A stretch of 16,286 bases of DNA from Thermoplasmata archaeon (GTDB lineage: Archaea; Thermoplasmatota; Thermoplasmata; Thermoplasmatales; Thermoplasmataceae). The notes below the pieces were generated by a model, which was given only the letters and a program-made list of their open reading frames with translations, was not told where the DNA came from and ran no database searches. A program made the translations under genes and the position numbers. Positions 7,080 to 14,938 of the stretch are shown one piece after another (position 1 is the stretch's first letter; each line of letters starts with the position of its first letter). The stretch lies in the NCBI GenBank assembly GCA_021806345.1, contig JAJZXP010000206.1:1-16286 (forward strand). Reading direction: 5' to 3'.

Positions 7080-8696
7080 TCAGGAGCTGAACATTTCCCT
7101 AGCAATTTCAATAAGTTTACCCTTTGCTATTTTCCCTGTTGGAGTTCGCGGCATGCTATTTTCAACGACAAAATACTCTGGCCATTTATATTTAGCTACC
7201 CCCATGGAACTAAGATATTCTGTAATTTCACTCCTTCCAATTTTCTCAGTTGTGCTATAGAAAAGACAGGCTTTATCACCAAGTCTGGTGTCTGGGACCG
7301 GAACTATGCAAGCGGCTTCTATGCCCTTCATCCTCTCCAAGATTCTCTCTACTTCTTTGGAATTGATCTTCATTCCACCTCTGTTGATTATGTCTTTTTT
7401 CCTGCCCATATACCTAACATTGCCATCAACATCTATCATGCCCAGATCACCTGTCTTGAACCATTTTTCTCCATTTATCTCATAGATGAACTCGTCAATA
7501 TATCTTGATAGTTTGTAATATCCCTTGAAAAGTGAAGGTCCTCTGTAAAGAATTTCACCTGTTTCGTTAATAACAAACCTCCCGTCTTCGGATAGAATGG
7601 CGATCTGCGCCCCTTGAACAGGTTTGCCTATCGTCCCTGCGACTATCTCACGACTATCCCCATGTCTTGTATATGAACCAGCACCTAATTCCGTCATTCC
7701 CCAGTGATTTACCAGATTTCCTTTAGTTTTTTTCATTAGTTCCAGAGCGATTTCCTCTGGTAACATAGCTCCTGCGATCCTGAATTCTTTTACTTCTGAG
7801 AAGGGATCTCCTGGTTTACCCAAGAGGTCCAATAGGTCCCTGAGCTCCGCCGGAACTAGGAAAACATGAGTGGGTTTATGCCTTTCTGCAGCACTGTAGA
7901 ATTCATCAGTATGGAACCTCTTGACAATTACATTTATAGACCCAGAAATCAATGACAAATGCATAGAAAGAAGGCCAAAAAGATGAGAAAAGGCACTGCC
8001 TGACATTATAATTCCATTCTCATCGATTTCCGCATCCCTGCAAACAGACAGGGCATTCCCCATCAGCGAAGAATGGGTGTGTATGCATCCCTTTGGTTCT
8101 CCAGTTTCTGTTCCGGAAGTGAAAAATAACCCTATCGGATCCGATGCCATTACTTTGGGTAGATTCCTATAAATCCTTTGGCTTTTGCATATTTCCCAGA
8201 AATTATCCCATCCTCGTTTCATGAATTCTCTATCGCCATTTATAAGGACTCGGTTAATGTTTGTTGACTCTACTACACCTTTGACCTTTTCACTTAGGTC
8301 TTTTCCTGAATAAGATGTGTCAGAAATAAGCAGCTTTGCTCCTGAAAATGATATTAATTCTTTGAGTTCCTTCTCACCGTAAGTCATATGGAGTGGAGAG
8401 ACAAGGGCGCCTATCCTAGAGGCTGCAATATTGGCTATTGCAAATTCTGCTGAACTAGGAATGTGAAGTGATACTACATCACCCTTTCCAATCCCTTGGT
8501 CAATCATCCATGATGCCAGCGCTTCGGAATAACGCTTTATTTCACTGAATGTATGAGAAACCACGGAATCTATAAAAGATATACCTTTCGGATTTGAATC
8601 AGCTTTTCTGTCAAAGATGACATGCAACGGCTCCTCATTCTTATTTGAATTTTTCTCGAATTCTGCTTCCAGTGTGTAATCGTTTTTGGTGATCAT
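7080..8696 (-). CDS. Acyl/aryl-CoA ligase (ANL superfamily, AMP-forming)
   Basis: 538 residues, a full-length adenylate-forming ligase that activates a carboxylic acid with ATP and joins it to CoA. Motifs: TSGTETGEPKG at 193-203 (ATP-binding loop), HWGMTELGAG at 331-340 (A5), KTGDLG at 414-419 (A7 Asp), GRKKDIINRGGMKIN at 431-445 (hinge and A8), and PRTPTGKI at 516-523 with the catalytic Lys at 522. It is the last gene of the leftward operon, starting 9 bp after the stop of the gentisate dioxygenase-like gene. Context points to an aromatic acid such as a benzoate or hydroxybenzoate as substrate, but the acid-binding pocket cannot be read reliably. It would supply the CoA ester that the PaaA-like oxygenase in the same operon attacks. 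Confidence 0.92.
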   Translation of the reverse strand: MITKNDYTLEAEFEKNSNKNEEPLHVIFDRKADSNPKGISFIDSVVSHTFSEIKRYSEALASWMIDQGIGKGDVVSLHIPSSAEFAIANIAASRIGALVSPLHMTYGEKELKELISFSGAKLLISDTSYSGKDLSEKVKGVVESTNINRVLINGDREFMKRGWDNFWEICKSQRIYRNLPKVMASDPIGLFFTSGTETGEPKGCIHTHSSLMGNALSVCRDAEIDENGIIMSGSAFSHLFGLLSMHLSLISGSINVIVKRFHTDEFYSAAERHKPTHVFLVPAELRDLLDLLGKPGDPFSEVKEFRIAGAMLPEEIALELMKKTKGNLVNHWGMTELGAGSYTRHGDSREIVAGTIGKPVQGAQIAILSEDGRFVINETGEILYRGPSLFKGYYKLSRYIDEFIYEINGEKWFKTGDLGMIDVDGNVRYMGRKKDIINRGGMKINSKEVERILERMKGIEAACIVPVPDTRLGDKACLFYSTTEKIGRSEITEYLSSMGVAKYKWPEYFVVENSMPRTPTGKIAKGKLIEIAREMFSS

Positions 8697-8705
8697 GGGT
8701 CATCA

Positions 8706-9737
8706 CTATAAGAGTTCTTCTCTGAAGAGGCCAAATGGTCTTAGAACAGGTGCATTCGAAAATGAGAAAAGTACTGCGTCTGATTGCCCATCATTTATGT
8801 GCCTGTGTTTTGCCCATGAAGGGATAACGATAATATCGTTCTTTTTCCAATGGAATTTTCTACCCTCAATTTCCAGCGCTCCACTGCCCTCTACTCCTAG
8901 AAAGACAGCGCTGCTGGAACGTCTCAAGGGTTTCAGAGTCTTTCCTCTCTTAATAAGATGCAGACGGCTATCCATTGTGGGAAGAACTGAGCCTCCGTTC
9001 ATGGGGTTCTTGTATTCAACAGTGTACCCATCATGCAGAGAACTCTCACTATCCTGAACATCATCTAGGGCAGCCCTTGCCTCTGCGTAGGGGTATTTCA
9101 TAATGGGTGAATAGTGCCTCTTCGGGATATCTCCTGAAGGAAAAAGAGATTTTCCATACGTCTTGGATGAATATCCATCAGGAAACGCTGACGGTTGGTA
9201 TTGGTCAGGGTACTCCTCAAAGAATATCCCTGAAAGTGATGTGGCAAGAGGGATGTCTAATCCGTCCAGCCATACTACAGGATTGGTTCCTTCATTTCCA
9301 TGATCATGCCAAGACCATGTCGGAGTAAGAACAAGGTCCCCAACTTTCATGCGAATCTTTTCACCGTTAACTGTAGTATACGCACCTTCACCCTCCATGA
9401 TGAAACGGAGGGCATTTGGTGTGTGACGGTGTGTTCTGGCTATCTCTCCTGGCATGATGATCTGTATGCCTGCGTATAGTGTCTGGGTGCAGGCATTCTG
9501 ATTTTTTAGCTTTGGATTAAGAAGCATGAGAACACGCCTTTCAGCCTCATCTGCAGAGACAATTTTTGCAGATTCATAAACAAGGTCTCTCACCTGCTCC
9601 CATCTCCACTGGTACGGTATCTCCAAAGGCATGGGATGTTCCGTGAGTAGGTTTCTGAGTACCTTCCAAAGAGGACCCATGCTTGCCTTGTCAACTTCGT
9701 TGAAAAATGTGTGCTCTTCATCGGTACTTGATTCCAT
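8706..9737 (-). CDS. Gentisate 1,2-dioxygenase-like bicupin ring-cleavage dioxygenase
   Basis: 343 residues, the usual length of the gentisate/salicylate/1-hydroxy-2-naphthoate dioxygenase family, iron(II) bicupins that open the ring between the carboxyl-bearing and adjacent hydroxylated carbons. The N-terminal cupin carries the iron ligands H103 and H105 (RTHRHTPNALRFIMEGEGAY, 101-120) and H144 (TWSWHDHGNEG, 140-150). A second, apparently metal-free cupin covers about 275-325 (SWAKHRHIND). The ATG overlaps the TGA of the PaaA-like gene by one base (TGATG), indicating translational coupling. The reaction would be gentisate plus O2 to maleylpyruvate. Salicylate or a hydroxynaphthoate as substrate is possible, since these cannot be separated by eye. 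Confidence 0.9.
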   Translation of the reverse strand: MESSTDEEHTFFNEVDKASMGPLWKVLRNLLTEHPMPLEIPYQWRWEQVRDLVYESAKIVSADEAERRVLMLLNPKLKNQNACTQTLYAGIQIIMPGEIARTHRHTPNALRFIMEGEGAYTTVNGEKIRMKVGDLVLTPTWSWHDHGNEGTNPVVWLDGLDIPLATSLSGIFFEEYPDQYQPSAFPDGYSSKTYGKSLFPSGDIPKRHYSPIMKYPYAEARAALDDVQDSESSLHDGYTVEYKNPMNGGSVLPTMDSRLHLIKRGKTLKPLRRSSSAVFLGVEGSGALEIEGRKFHWKKNDIIVIPSWAKHRHINDGQSDAVLFSFSNAPVLRPFGLFREELL

Positions 9738-10450
9738 CAGTTATCGATCTCCTTTGCATATTTTTCTGGGATTCTCGGCATCCTTAGGCCAAGTTCATCC
9801 ATTACCTCCCTTACCTTTTCAACATATGATTTCCTCATTTCAGTATTAGTTCTTCTTTTAAGTCCGCATTTTACGAATAATTCATTATTCCTTGAGTTGG
9901 CACTTCCGAAAAATGCCAGGGTCTCGGGAAAAAGCCTGTCAATCGCAGTCTGAATTTTCTCCACATTTTCGGGATCCTCCTCCAGCAGAGCTCTGAGAAT
10001 GTCCTTTCCAAGGCCCACATGGAACATTTCTTCAGGGAATGTTTTCACTGCAACGTTTTTTAATGGGATATAAGTAGCCTCCATCAGATCCTCGAGCTCT
10101 ACGACTTCAGCTATATCGACAATGGCCTTAATAGCACCAAAATCTATCCAGTTCATCATGGGGTAGTCAAAAAGTGAAAGAGACTTCTTGTCCTTCCATT
10201 CGACGCCCATATCTTCAGCGAGTCTGCTGAATAGTATATGGTGACCAAACTCCTCCATAGTGTTCCGGCTCACTAACCATTTGAATTTTGGGGTTGGTGC
10301 CATCCTAATGGCTGGTTCATCAAAAACTAATGCCCCTCTAAGTTCATTTATTGCATGACCTGCAACGATCTTAGCTACCGCTATCCTGTATTCCTCCGGC
10401 ATTTTTTTAATTTCATCCTTATCCTTTACTATACCATATTCTGTTTTCAT
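9737..10450 (-). CDS. PaaA-like non-heme di-iron oxygenase (aryl-CoA epoxidase/hydroxylase candidate)
   Basis: A ferritin-like protein resembling PaaA, the catalytic subunit of phenylacetyl-CoA 1,2-epoxidase, over its whole length: PEEYRIAVAKIVAGHAINEL against the PaaA segment around its first Glu ligand, then MAPTPKFKWLVSRNTMEEFG, FDYPMMNWIDFG and TFPEEMFH. In the longer-frame numbering (ATG at 10468), candidate ligands are E42, E73 with H76 (EEFGH) and E147 with H150 (EEMFH). At 237 residues it lacks the C-terminal tail of bacterial PaaA (about 310). I chose the ATG at 10448-10450 because GGTGA precedes it by 5 nt and it sits just after the SDR stop; ATGs at 10462 and 10468 are alternatives. 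No PaaC-like scaffold, PaaE-like reductase or other pathway subunits are visible. Substrate inferred from the CoA ligase in the same operon. Confidence 0.85.
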   Translation of the reverse strand: MKTEYGIVKDKDEIKKMPEEYRIAVAKIVAGHAINELRGALVFDEPAIRMAPTPKFKWLVSRNTMEEFGHHILFSRLAEDMGVEWKDKKSLSLFDYPMMNWIDFGAIKAIVDIAEVVELEDLMEATYIPLKNVAVKTFPEEMFHVGLGKDILRALLEEDPENVEKIQTAIDRLFPETLAFFGSANSRNNELFVKCGLKRRTNTEMRKSYVEKVREVMDELGLRMPRIPEKYAKEIDN

Positions 10451-10451
10451 T

Positions 10452-11384
10452 TCATTCACCATCCCCACTGCTCTCTTTCAGGGGTTTGGACATATACATT
10501 AAATCAGTTTCAAGGGGAGAGAAAAGCCCTTCTTCCTCCCAGTCCATAAAAGTCCGTTCGTAAAATGTATCCTTGACCTCCCCTTGTTTAAGGATATGGA
10601 TACCTATAGGTCTGGGCTGCGAAAACAGGAAAAGTTCACCATTCCTGACTCCGAATACTTGACCAGTTATATTTTTTGAACGCTCACTTATGAGATAGGA
10701 GACTAAATCTGCAACGCTCTCTCCATGAGCCCTGTTTTTAATTGTTCTCTTGTAATCGACAAGCCATGGGGTTGTTTCAGGAATTATCTCCGTGACTCTC
10801 GTGTGTGCAAATGGGGAAATTGCGTTCACAGTTATGCCGTATCGTGCAAGATCAAGAGCTGCTATGCGGGAAAGGGAAACCAATCCACCCTTTGAGGCAC
10901 CATATGCAGATTGACCAATGTTACCGATGAGCCCCGCCGATGAGACCATGTTGATTATCCTACCCCATTTGTTCTCCCTCATCCTTTCCGAAACTAAGTG
11001 GGTGAGGTAAAAATGCATCTGTAGATTGTTTTTGATTACGATGTCAAATGAATCCGGATCAAGCTTGAATACCATTCGATCCCTCAGAATTGCTGCGTTG
11101 TTCACAAGTACATTAACACCCCCCATAGAGTCTCCACAGTAATCCAGTAATTTTCTTACACTTTCGAGGTCCAACAGCCTCTCACTGTAGTAATAAGTTT
11201 TGTAACCCTTGGAGTTGAGTTCCTCTGATAATTTTTTAGCAACGCTGCTGTCGCATTCTTCTCCAGAAATCCCAAGGCCCGCATCCGCAATTATAACCTG
11301 AGCGCCATCATTAGCTAACCTCCTTGAAATGGATTCGCCAATGCCCCTTCCCCCTCCGGTTACCAGTGCTTTAATCTCATTCAT
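10452..11384 (-). CDS. Short-chain dehydrogenase/reductase with C-terminal extension
   Basis: 310 residues, NAD(P)-dependent. TGGGRGIG at 9-16 binds the dinucleotide, NNAA is at 95-98, Ser148/149 and Y161-x3-K165 (SAYGASKGG) form the active site, and ILRDRMVFKL recalls the dehydrogenase domain of multifunctional beta-oxidation enzymes. The core SDR ends near residue 250, and about 60 extra residues follow (QPRPIGIHILKQGEVKDTFY onward), longer than a classical SDR. It is the first gene of the leftward operon, and its stop is 1 bp from the likely start of the PaaA-like gene. It may oxidise or reduce the product of the oxygenase (a diol, epoxide-derived or hydroxyacyl-CoA intermediate), which is inference. 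A TATA-like box may lie at 11428-11437. Confidence 0.88.
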   Translation of the reverse strand: MNEIKALVTGGGRGIGESISRRLANDGAQVIIADAGLGISGEECDSSVAKKLSEELNSKGYKTYYYSERLLDLESVRKLLDYCGDSMGGVNVLVNNAAILRDRMVFKLDPDSFDIVIKNNLQMHFYLTHLVSERMRENKWGRIINMVSSAGLIGNIGQSAYGASKGGLVSLSRIAALDLARYGITVNAISPFAHTRVTEIIPETTPWLVDYKRTIKNRAHGESVADLVSYLISERSKNITGQVFGVRNGELFLFSQPRPIGIHILKQGEVKDTFYERTFMDWEEEGLFSPLETDLMYMSKPLKESSGDGE

Positions 11385-11757
11385 TTTGGGCTCAATTATT
11401 ATATGAAATAATGGTTGAAATCTTTTTCGATATAATGTAAGAGGTGGGTCATTATTCCTTTAGCCCTAGGAAATATACTCTCTTGCAAATATAAACATTT
11501 CCGGAATTTCCAAATGACTCTATTGTTAATACATACATTGTTTCTGAACTCTCCATTATTGTTAAAAGCAGATATTTCAGAGTCAATGTGGTTCTATAAG
11601 TAGATTTAGGGATTATCAGGTGATTCGTTCTCATTGTAAAGTTCGGGTAATCCTGTGAAGTAAATGTAAATCGATCAAAAGGTCACGAAAAAGGTGTATG
11701 GTCTGAGTTTTTGGAAATCTTCACTTATATTTTTAATAGTTGAATGAATACAAAATT
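11385..11757. promoter_or_regulatory. Divergent control region between the SDR operon and the FAH-family gene
   Basis: No convincing gene is present; an open frame at 11452-11634 on the minus strand looks fortuitous. For the leftward operon a TATA-like CATTATATCG lies at 11428-11437 (minus), which would give a leader of roughly 20 nt. ATAATG (11432-11437) and CATTAT (11450-11455) form a 6-bp inverted repeat over that box, a possible operator. TATTGTTAA is repeated at 11521-11529 and 11557-11565. A shared regulator for both directions is plausible but unproven. Confidence 0.4.
11724..11732 (+). promoter_or_regulatory. TATA box for the FAH-family gene
   Basis: CTTATATTT, a good archaeal TATA match, is centred about 30 nt before the ATG at 11758 and only 12 nt before the upstream TTG at 11740. 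It therefore favours the ATG as a leaderless start. Confidence 0.5.
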
Positions 11758-12600
11758 ATGCTTGTAACAGTTACAAAGAATGGGAAAGGACAGTTGACAC
11801 CGGTATTTCATGAGAGGAATACCTATTACGTAGATGACAATGCAAAGCCTCATTTCTTAGACTCAAGTGCCTTTTTCTCTTACATCCAGAGAGACATCAG
11901 TGAGAAAAATCTTAAAGAAATAGATCCACCAGAGGAACTTTATTATCCATCACCTGTGGAACGAATCTTCCTCCCAGCCGTTAATTTCAAACTACATTCA
12001 AAAGAATCGTCTATGTCGCGGCTAGAAAACCCATATTTTTTCCTGAAATTTCCATCTTCCCTTGTACCACCTGATGGTATTTCCTATATACCGAGGGGCG
12101 TGAAGAAATACGATTATGAAGGTGAAATAGCAATTGTAATAGGTAAATCAGGGAAATACCTGTCCAAAGAAGAAGCCTCTTCTATTCTTTATGGATATAG
12201 CATTGTTAATGATTTAAGCATTAGAGATTATCAGATGACAGAGTTTCCTAGGTACGGGAAAAACTGGGTTCTCGGCAAGGCAGCGGATTATGCCCTTCCA
12301 TATGGGCCATACATTCTTCCAAAGGAAGACGTGGAAGGCTTTCGGTTCAGGATAAAAACAACGGTAAATGGAGAGATTAGGCAGGACGGCACCACCGATG
12401 ACATGATTTTTACTGTGGAAGAACTCATCAGCGAACTGAGTAAGGTAACACGCCTTAGACCCGGAGATATTATAACGACAGGAACTCCTTCCGGTGTTGC
12501 CATTCATACAGGGACGGGTTTCCTAAAAGAAGGAGATACTGTGAGTGTCGAAGTGTCGGGAATTGGGAAACTGTCCACACATATAATGCAGGAAAGATAA
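11758..12600 (+). CDS. Fumarylacetoacetate hydrolase-family enzyme (fumaryl-/maleylpyruvate hydrolase candidate)
   Basis: 280 residues, FAH fold, a Mg/Mn-dependent C-C bond hydrolase. Numbered from the ATG at 11758, the metal ligands are E121 and E123 (DYEGEIAIVIG) and D152 (GYSIVNDLSIRDYQ). K174 lies in NWVLGKAADYALPYGPYI and TTGTPSG at 240-246 closes the active site. A TTG at 11740 would add six residues, but the TATA box at 11724-11732 is too close for it. Divergent from the ring-cleavage operon, it is the natural last step: hydrolysis of fumarylpyruvate, or of maleylpyruvate directly, to pyruvate plus fumarate or maleate. No maleylpyruvate isomerase is visible in the window, so direct maleylpyruvate hydrolysis or an isomerase elsewhere must be assumed. 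Other FAH-family reactions (2-oxo-acid hydratase or decarboxylase) are possible. Confidence 0.88.
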   Translation: MLVTVTKNGKGQLTPVFHERNTYYVDDNAKPHFLDSSAFFSYIQRDISEKNLKEIDPPEELYYPSPVERIFLPAVNFKLHSKESSMSRLENPYFFLKFPSSLVPPDGISYIPRGVKKYDYEGEIAIVIGKSGKYLSKEEASSILYGYSIVNDLSIRDYQMTEFPRYGKNWVLGKAADYALPYGPYILPKEDVEGFRFRIKTTVNGEIRQDGTTDDMIFTVEELISELSKVTRLRPGDIITTGTPSGVAIHTGTGFLKEGDTVSVEVSGIGKLSTHIMQER

Positions 12601-12707
12601 CGGTTATTGCTTTAGCCTAAATGGGTTATACATTACTTTATTTTTATTGCTATTCTGTGTTTCTTTGTACTTAAATGTTATTATTCCGTAAGTATCATTT
12701 AGTAATA

Positions 12708-12716
12708 TTTAATAAG
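12708..12716 (+). promoter_or_regulatory. TATA-like box for the MFS transporter
   Basis: TTTAATAAG is centred about 28 nt before the ATG at 12740 with no Shine-Dalgarno sequence, consistent with a leaderless transcript separate from the FAH-family gene. Confidence 0.45.
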
Positions 12717-12739
12717 GTTGAAAAATTGACATTTGTATC

Positions 12740-14203
12740 ATGGCTGAAACCGACAGTAGTGAACGAGCAAATATGATCGTGTCAAAGTTGGACTCCATTC
12801 CCAGTTGGGCATTGTCTTATATTTTTATCGGAATTCTAGGAGTTGGCTTCTTTTTTACATTCTTTGACATTTTTAACATAAATGTGTCTATGATCCAGAC
12901 AAGTGTCGAAATAATTCCCGGAACTGTTGGGCCCACAGGCCCTAATTTCGCTCTTATTGATACTTATCTCGGATACGCAACCGTTATCCAGTTGATTGGC
13001 TATGCAATAGGTACCCTCATACTGAGCCCTCTTGCCGACAGATATGGTAGAAGGAATCTACTATTGGTAACAATGCTTATTGCTGCTCTTGGCTCATTGG
13101 TCACAGTCTTCGTTTCCAATTTCCCTGATTTTGCCCTAGGCCGTTTTATTACCGGAATTGGAATAGGTGCAGACATAGCAATTGTGAATACTTACATCGG
13201 CGAAACTTCACCCAAGGGAAAAAGAGCTGGATATGGGGCTTTCGTGTTCTTCTTTTCTGCAGTTGGCACCATCGTTGCAGTATGGCTTGGCCTTTACCTG
13301 ACCACACCATCAGCACCTTTCCCAAACGGACTACCATTTGCAGTAGGAGGACCCGGCGCATTTGGTGGAGTTATAGGCTGGAGGCTTATGTATGCCATAG
13401 GTGCCGTACTTGGGTTAATTGGAGTGCTGATGAGACTCGAACTACCTGAATCCCCGAGGTGGCTTATTTCAAAAGGCAGAATGGATGAGGCTGAGAAGAT
13501 TGTGGACGGCATGCTTAGGAGGGTGAAACAGAAAACCGGCAGAGATGTCCCTATTGTCCCTACAATAGATGTTGCCGTTATCCCTAAAGCATCACCATAC
13601 AAGGAAATATTCAGCAACAAAACCTACAGGAAGAGAGCATTCCAATTCTTGGCAATTTGGTTCATCGGATATATGGCAGTATACATTCTAGCCGCAGGAT
13701 TTACAGGAGTTCTTGGAGCCCTAGGTTACACTTCTTCAAGGGCTGGTGTTGTGGTTGCAGTAGGTTCAATAGGTTTTATCCCAGCCACACTTATTCCAAC
13801 TTTTTATGGAGATGCGTTCTCGAGAAAATATTGGCTTCCAATTGCTGCTGTAATTACCCTTATTGGGGGATTAATAATAACATTCAGTGGCACTAACACA
13901 TTATTTTCTGCAGTTGGAGCTATACTTGCATTCCTTGGATTCAATATTTGGGTCCCTGTCACTTACATATGGTCAACAGAAAACTTCCCAGCAAGGGCAA
14001 GATCAACAGGTTTTGCGCTTGTGGATGGGATCGGGCATATTGGGGGAGGGGTTGGCGTACTTTTTGTGGCGTTCCTTCTGACAAATAATGTAGGAATTCT
14101 CTACATCTTCGTCCTAATTGCAGTGTTCCTGTTTATTCCATCTGGAATTGCCCAGTTTGGAAGTAAAACAAGAAATGTAAGGTTGGATGAAATATCCCCC
14201 TAA
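12740..14203 (+). CDS. MFS transporter, aromatic acid/sugar-type symporter family
   Basis: 487 residues with about 12 hydrophobic segments, a cytoplasmic-membrane proton-coupled transporter. The family motif SPLADRYGRRN is at 96-106 in the loop between helices 2 and 3. FFDIFN is at 41-46 in helix 1, and PESPRWLISKGR at 236-247 marks the start of the central cytoplasmic loop, as in sugar porters and aromatic acid:proton symporters. A Gly/Pro-rich stretch (about 188-213, PSAPFPNGLPFAVGGPGAFG) forms a long external loop before helix 6 and is unusual. Its position between the FAH-family gene and the di-metal oxidase suggests uptake of the aromatic substrate. Specificity cannot be told from sequence. 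The 3' end overlaps the next, convergent gene by 4 bp. Confidence 0.9.
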   Translation: MAETDSSERANMIVSKLDSIPSWALSYIFIGILGVGFFFTFFDIFNINVSMIQTSVEIIPGTVGPTGPNFALIDTYLGYATVIQLIGYAIGTLILSPLADRYGRRNLLLVTMLIAALGSLVTVFVSNFPDFALGRFITGIGIGADIAIVNTYIGETSPKGKRAGYGAFVFFFSAVGTIVAVWLGLYLTTPSAPFPNGLPFAVGGPGAFGGVIGWRLMYAIGAVLGLIGVLMRLELPESPRWLISKGRMDEAEKIVDGMLRRVKQKTGRDVPIVPTIDVAVIPKASPYKEIFSNKTYRKRAFQFLAIWFIGYMAVYILAAGFTGVLGALGYTSSRAGVVVAVGSIGFIPATLIPTFYGDAFSRKYWLPIAAVITLIGGLIITFSGTNTLFSAVGAILAFLGFNIWVPVTYIWSTENFPARARSTGFALVDGIGHIGGGVGVLFVAFLLTNNVGILYIFVLIAVFLFIPSGIAQFGSKTRNVRLDEISP

Positions 14204-14916
14204 TTTTTTAATGCACAATTTATAAGTTCATCCAAGAATAATTTTCTAATTTTAATAGCTCCTTTTACGGCTTGAAGGCAATCCATCTGAATTCCTTCTT
14301 CTTGTGTGTAATCCACAAGTGCCCTTATGCCCCTATTGCCATGCTCCTGATCTGCAAGATAGTGTTCCTCGAAAAATTCTATTTTCTTGTCTCCTTCCTT
14401 GTATCCATAATGTGAATGGAGGGCAGGTACTATCCTCCCCATAATCCCCACCTCCATGGATTCATTTGCAACAACCGATGCCGCAACGTATTCCTGCCAT
14501 GTTTTGCCTAGAGCGAGATGCCAGTGGTAACTTATCATTGCAAGGCATCCTGCCGTTGGTTCCGTTTCGGTAATTTCCTTTTCGCTTAGTCCGCATTCCC
14601 TTGCAAAGGAAATCTGCATTTCCACATGGGGTGTCGATGTTCTCCCACCCTCTGACAGAATCCCATGTTCCTCCGCCATGTTTTCAAGGAAAAAATCCTG
14701 AACTTTTGTTTCACTGGCCTTTGCAACTACTGTTCCCCATAGGTTTACAACCTGTGAGCTCCAGAGTCTGTGCTGCAAAACGTAATTGGCCATGTCCTTT
14801 TTGGTCAGTTTTCCTTGGCTCCACAGATCAAAATATGGATGGTTCTTCAAGTGATTAGCTTCTCTAAGTTCTATAAGTCTGTTCTCAAATTCTTTACTGC
14901 TCCAAGCTTCTTTCAT
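14200..14916 (-). CDS. Heme-oxygenase-like di-metal oxidase (HDO; CADD/PqqC/TenA fold)
   Basis: 238 residues, all-helical, related to CADD, PqqC and TenA. All six ligands of the di-metal HDO site can be placed: E83 (MAEEHG), H97 (STPHVEM), E152 (NESMEVG) and H185, D189, H192 (EEHYLADQEHG, an H-x3-D-x2-H motif). An insertion of about seven residues separates E83 from H97 compared with Chlamydia CADD as I remember it. LWSQGKLT at 31-38 also matches CADD, but its self-sacrificing Tyr27 aligns with F29 here; Y28 is adjacent. A TenA thiaminase role is unlikely because the ligand set is that of an oxidase. Known HDOs oxygenate, decarboxylate or rearrange amino acids, fatty acids and aromatic precursors. 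The gene is convergent with the transporter (4-bp overlap) and probably leaderless. Substrate unknown. Confidence 0.85.
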   Translation of the reverse strand: MKEAWSSKEFENRLIELREANHLKNHPYFDLWSQGKLTKKDMANYVLQHRLWSSQVVNLWGTVVAKASETKVQDFFLENMAEEHGILSEGGRTSTPHVEMQISFARECGLSEKEITETEPTAGCLAMISYHWHLALGKTWQEYVAASVVANESMEVGIMGRIVPALHSHYGYKEGDKKIEFFEEHYLADQEHGNRGIRALVDYTQEEGIQMDCLQAVKGAIKIRKLFLDELINCALKN

Positions 14917-14938
14917 TTAGAATCATCTCAATTATAAT

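Noticed and set aside
7005..7508. 167-residue open frame on the plus strand
   Set aside because: It is almost entirely antisense to the CoA ligase gene, whose motifs are unambiguous.
11452..11634. 60-residue open frame on the minus strand in the divergent control region
   Set aside because: No ribosome-binding or TATA signal in place, unremarkable composition, and it lies across the putative promoter region.
14200..14916. Annotation as TenA thiaminase II or PqqC
   Set aside because: The six residues of the di-metal oxidase site are present instead of the TenA pattern, and no thiamine or PQQ genes are nearby.
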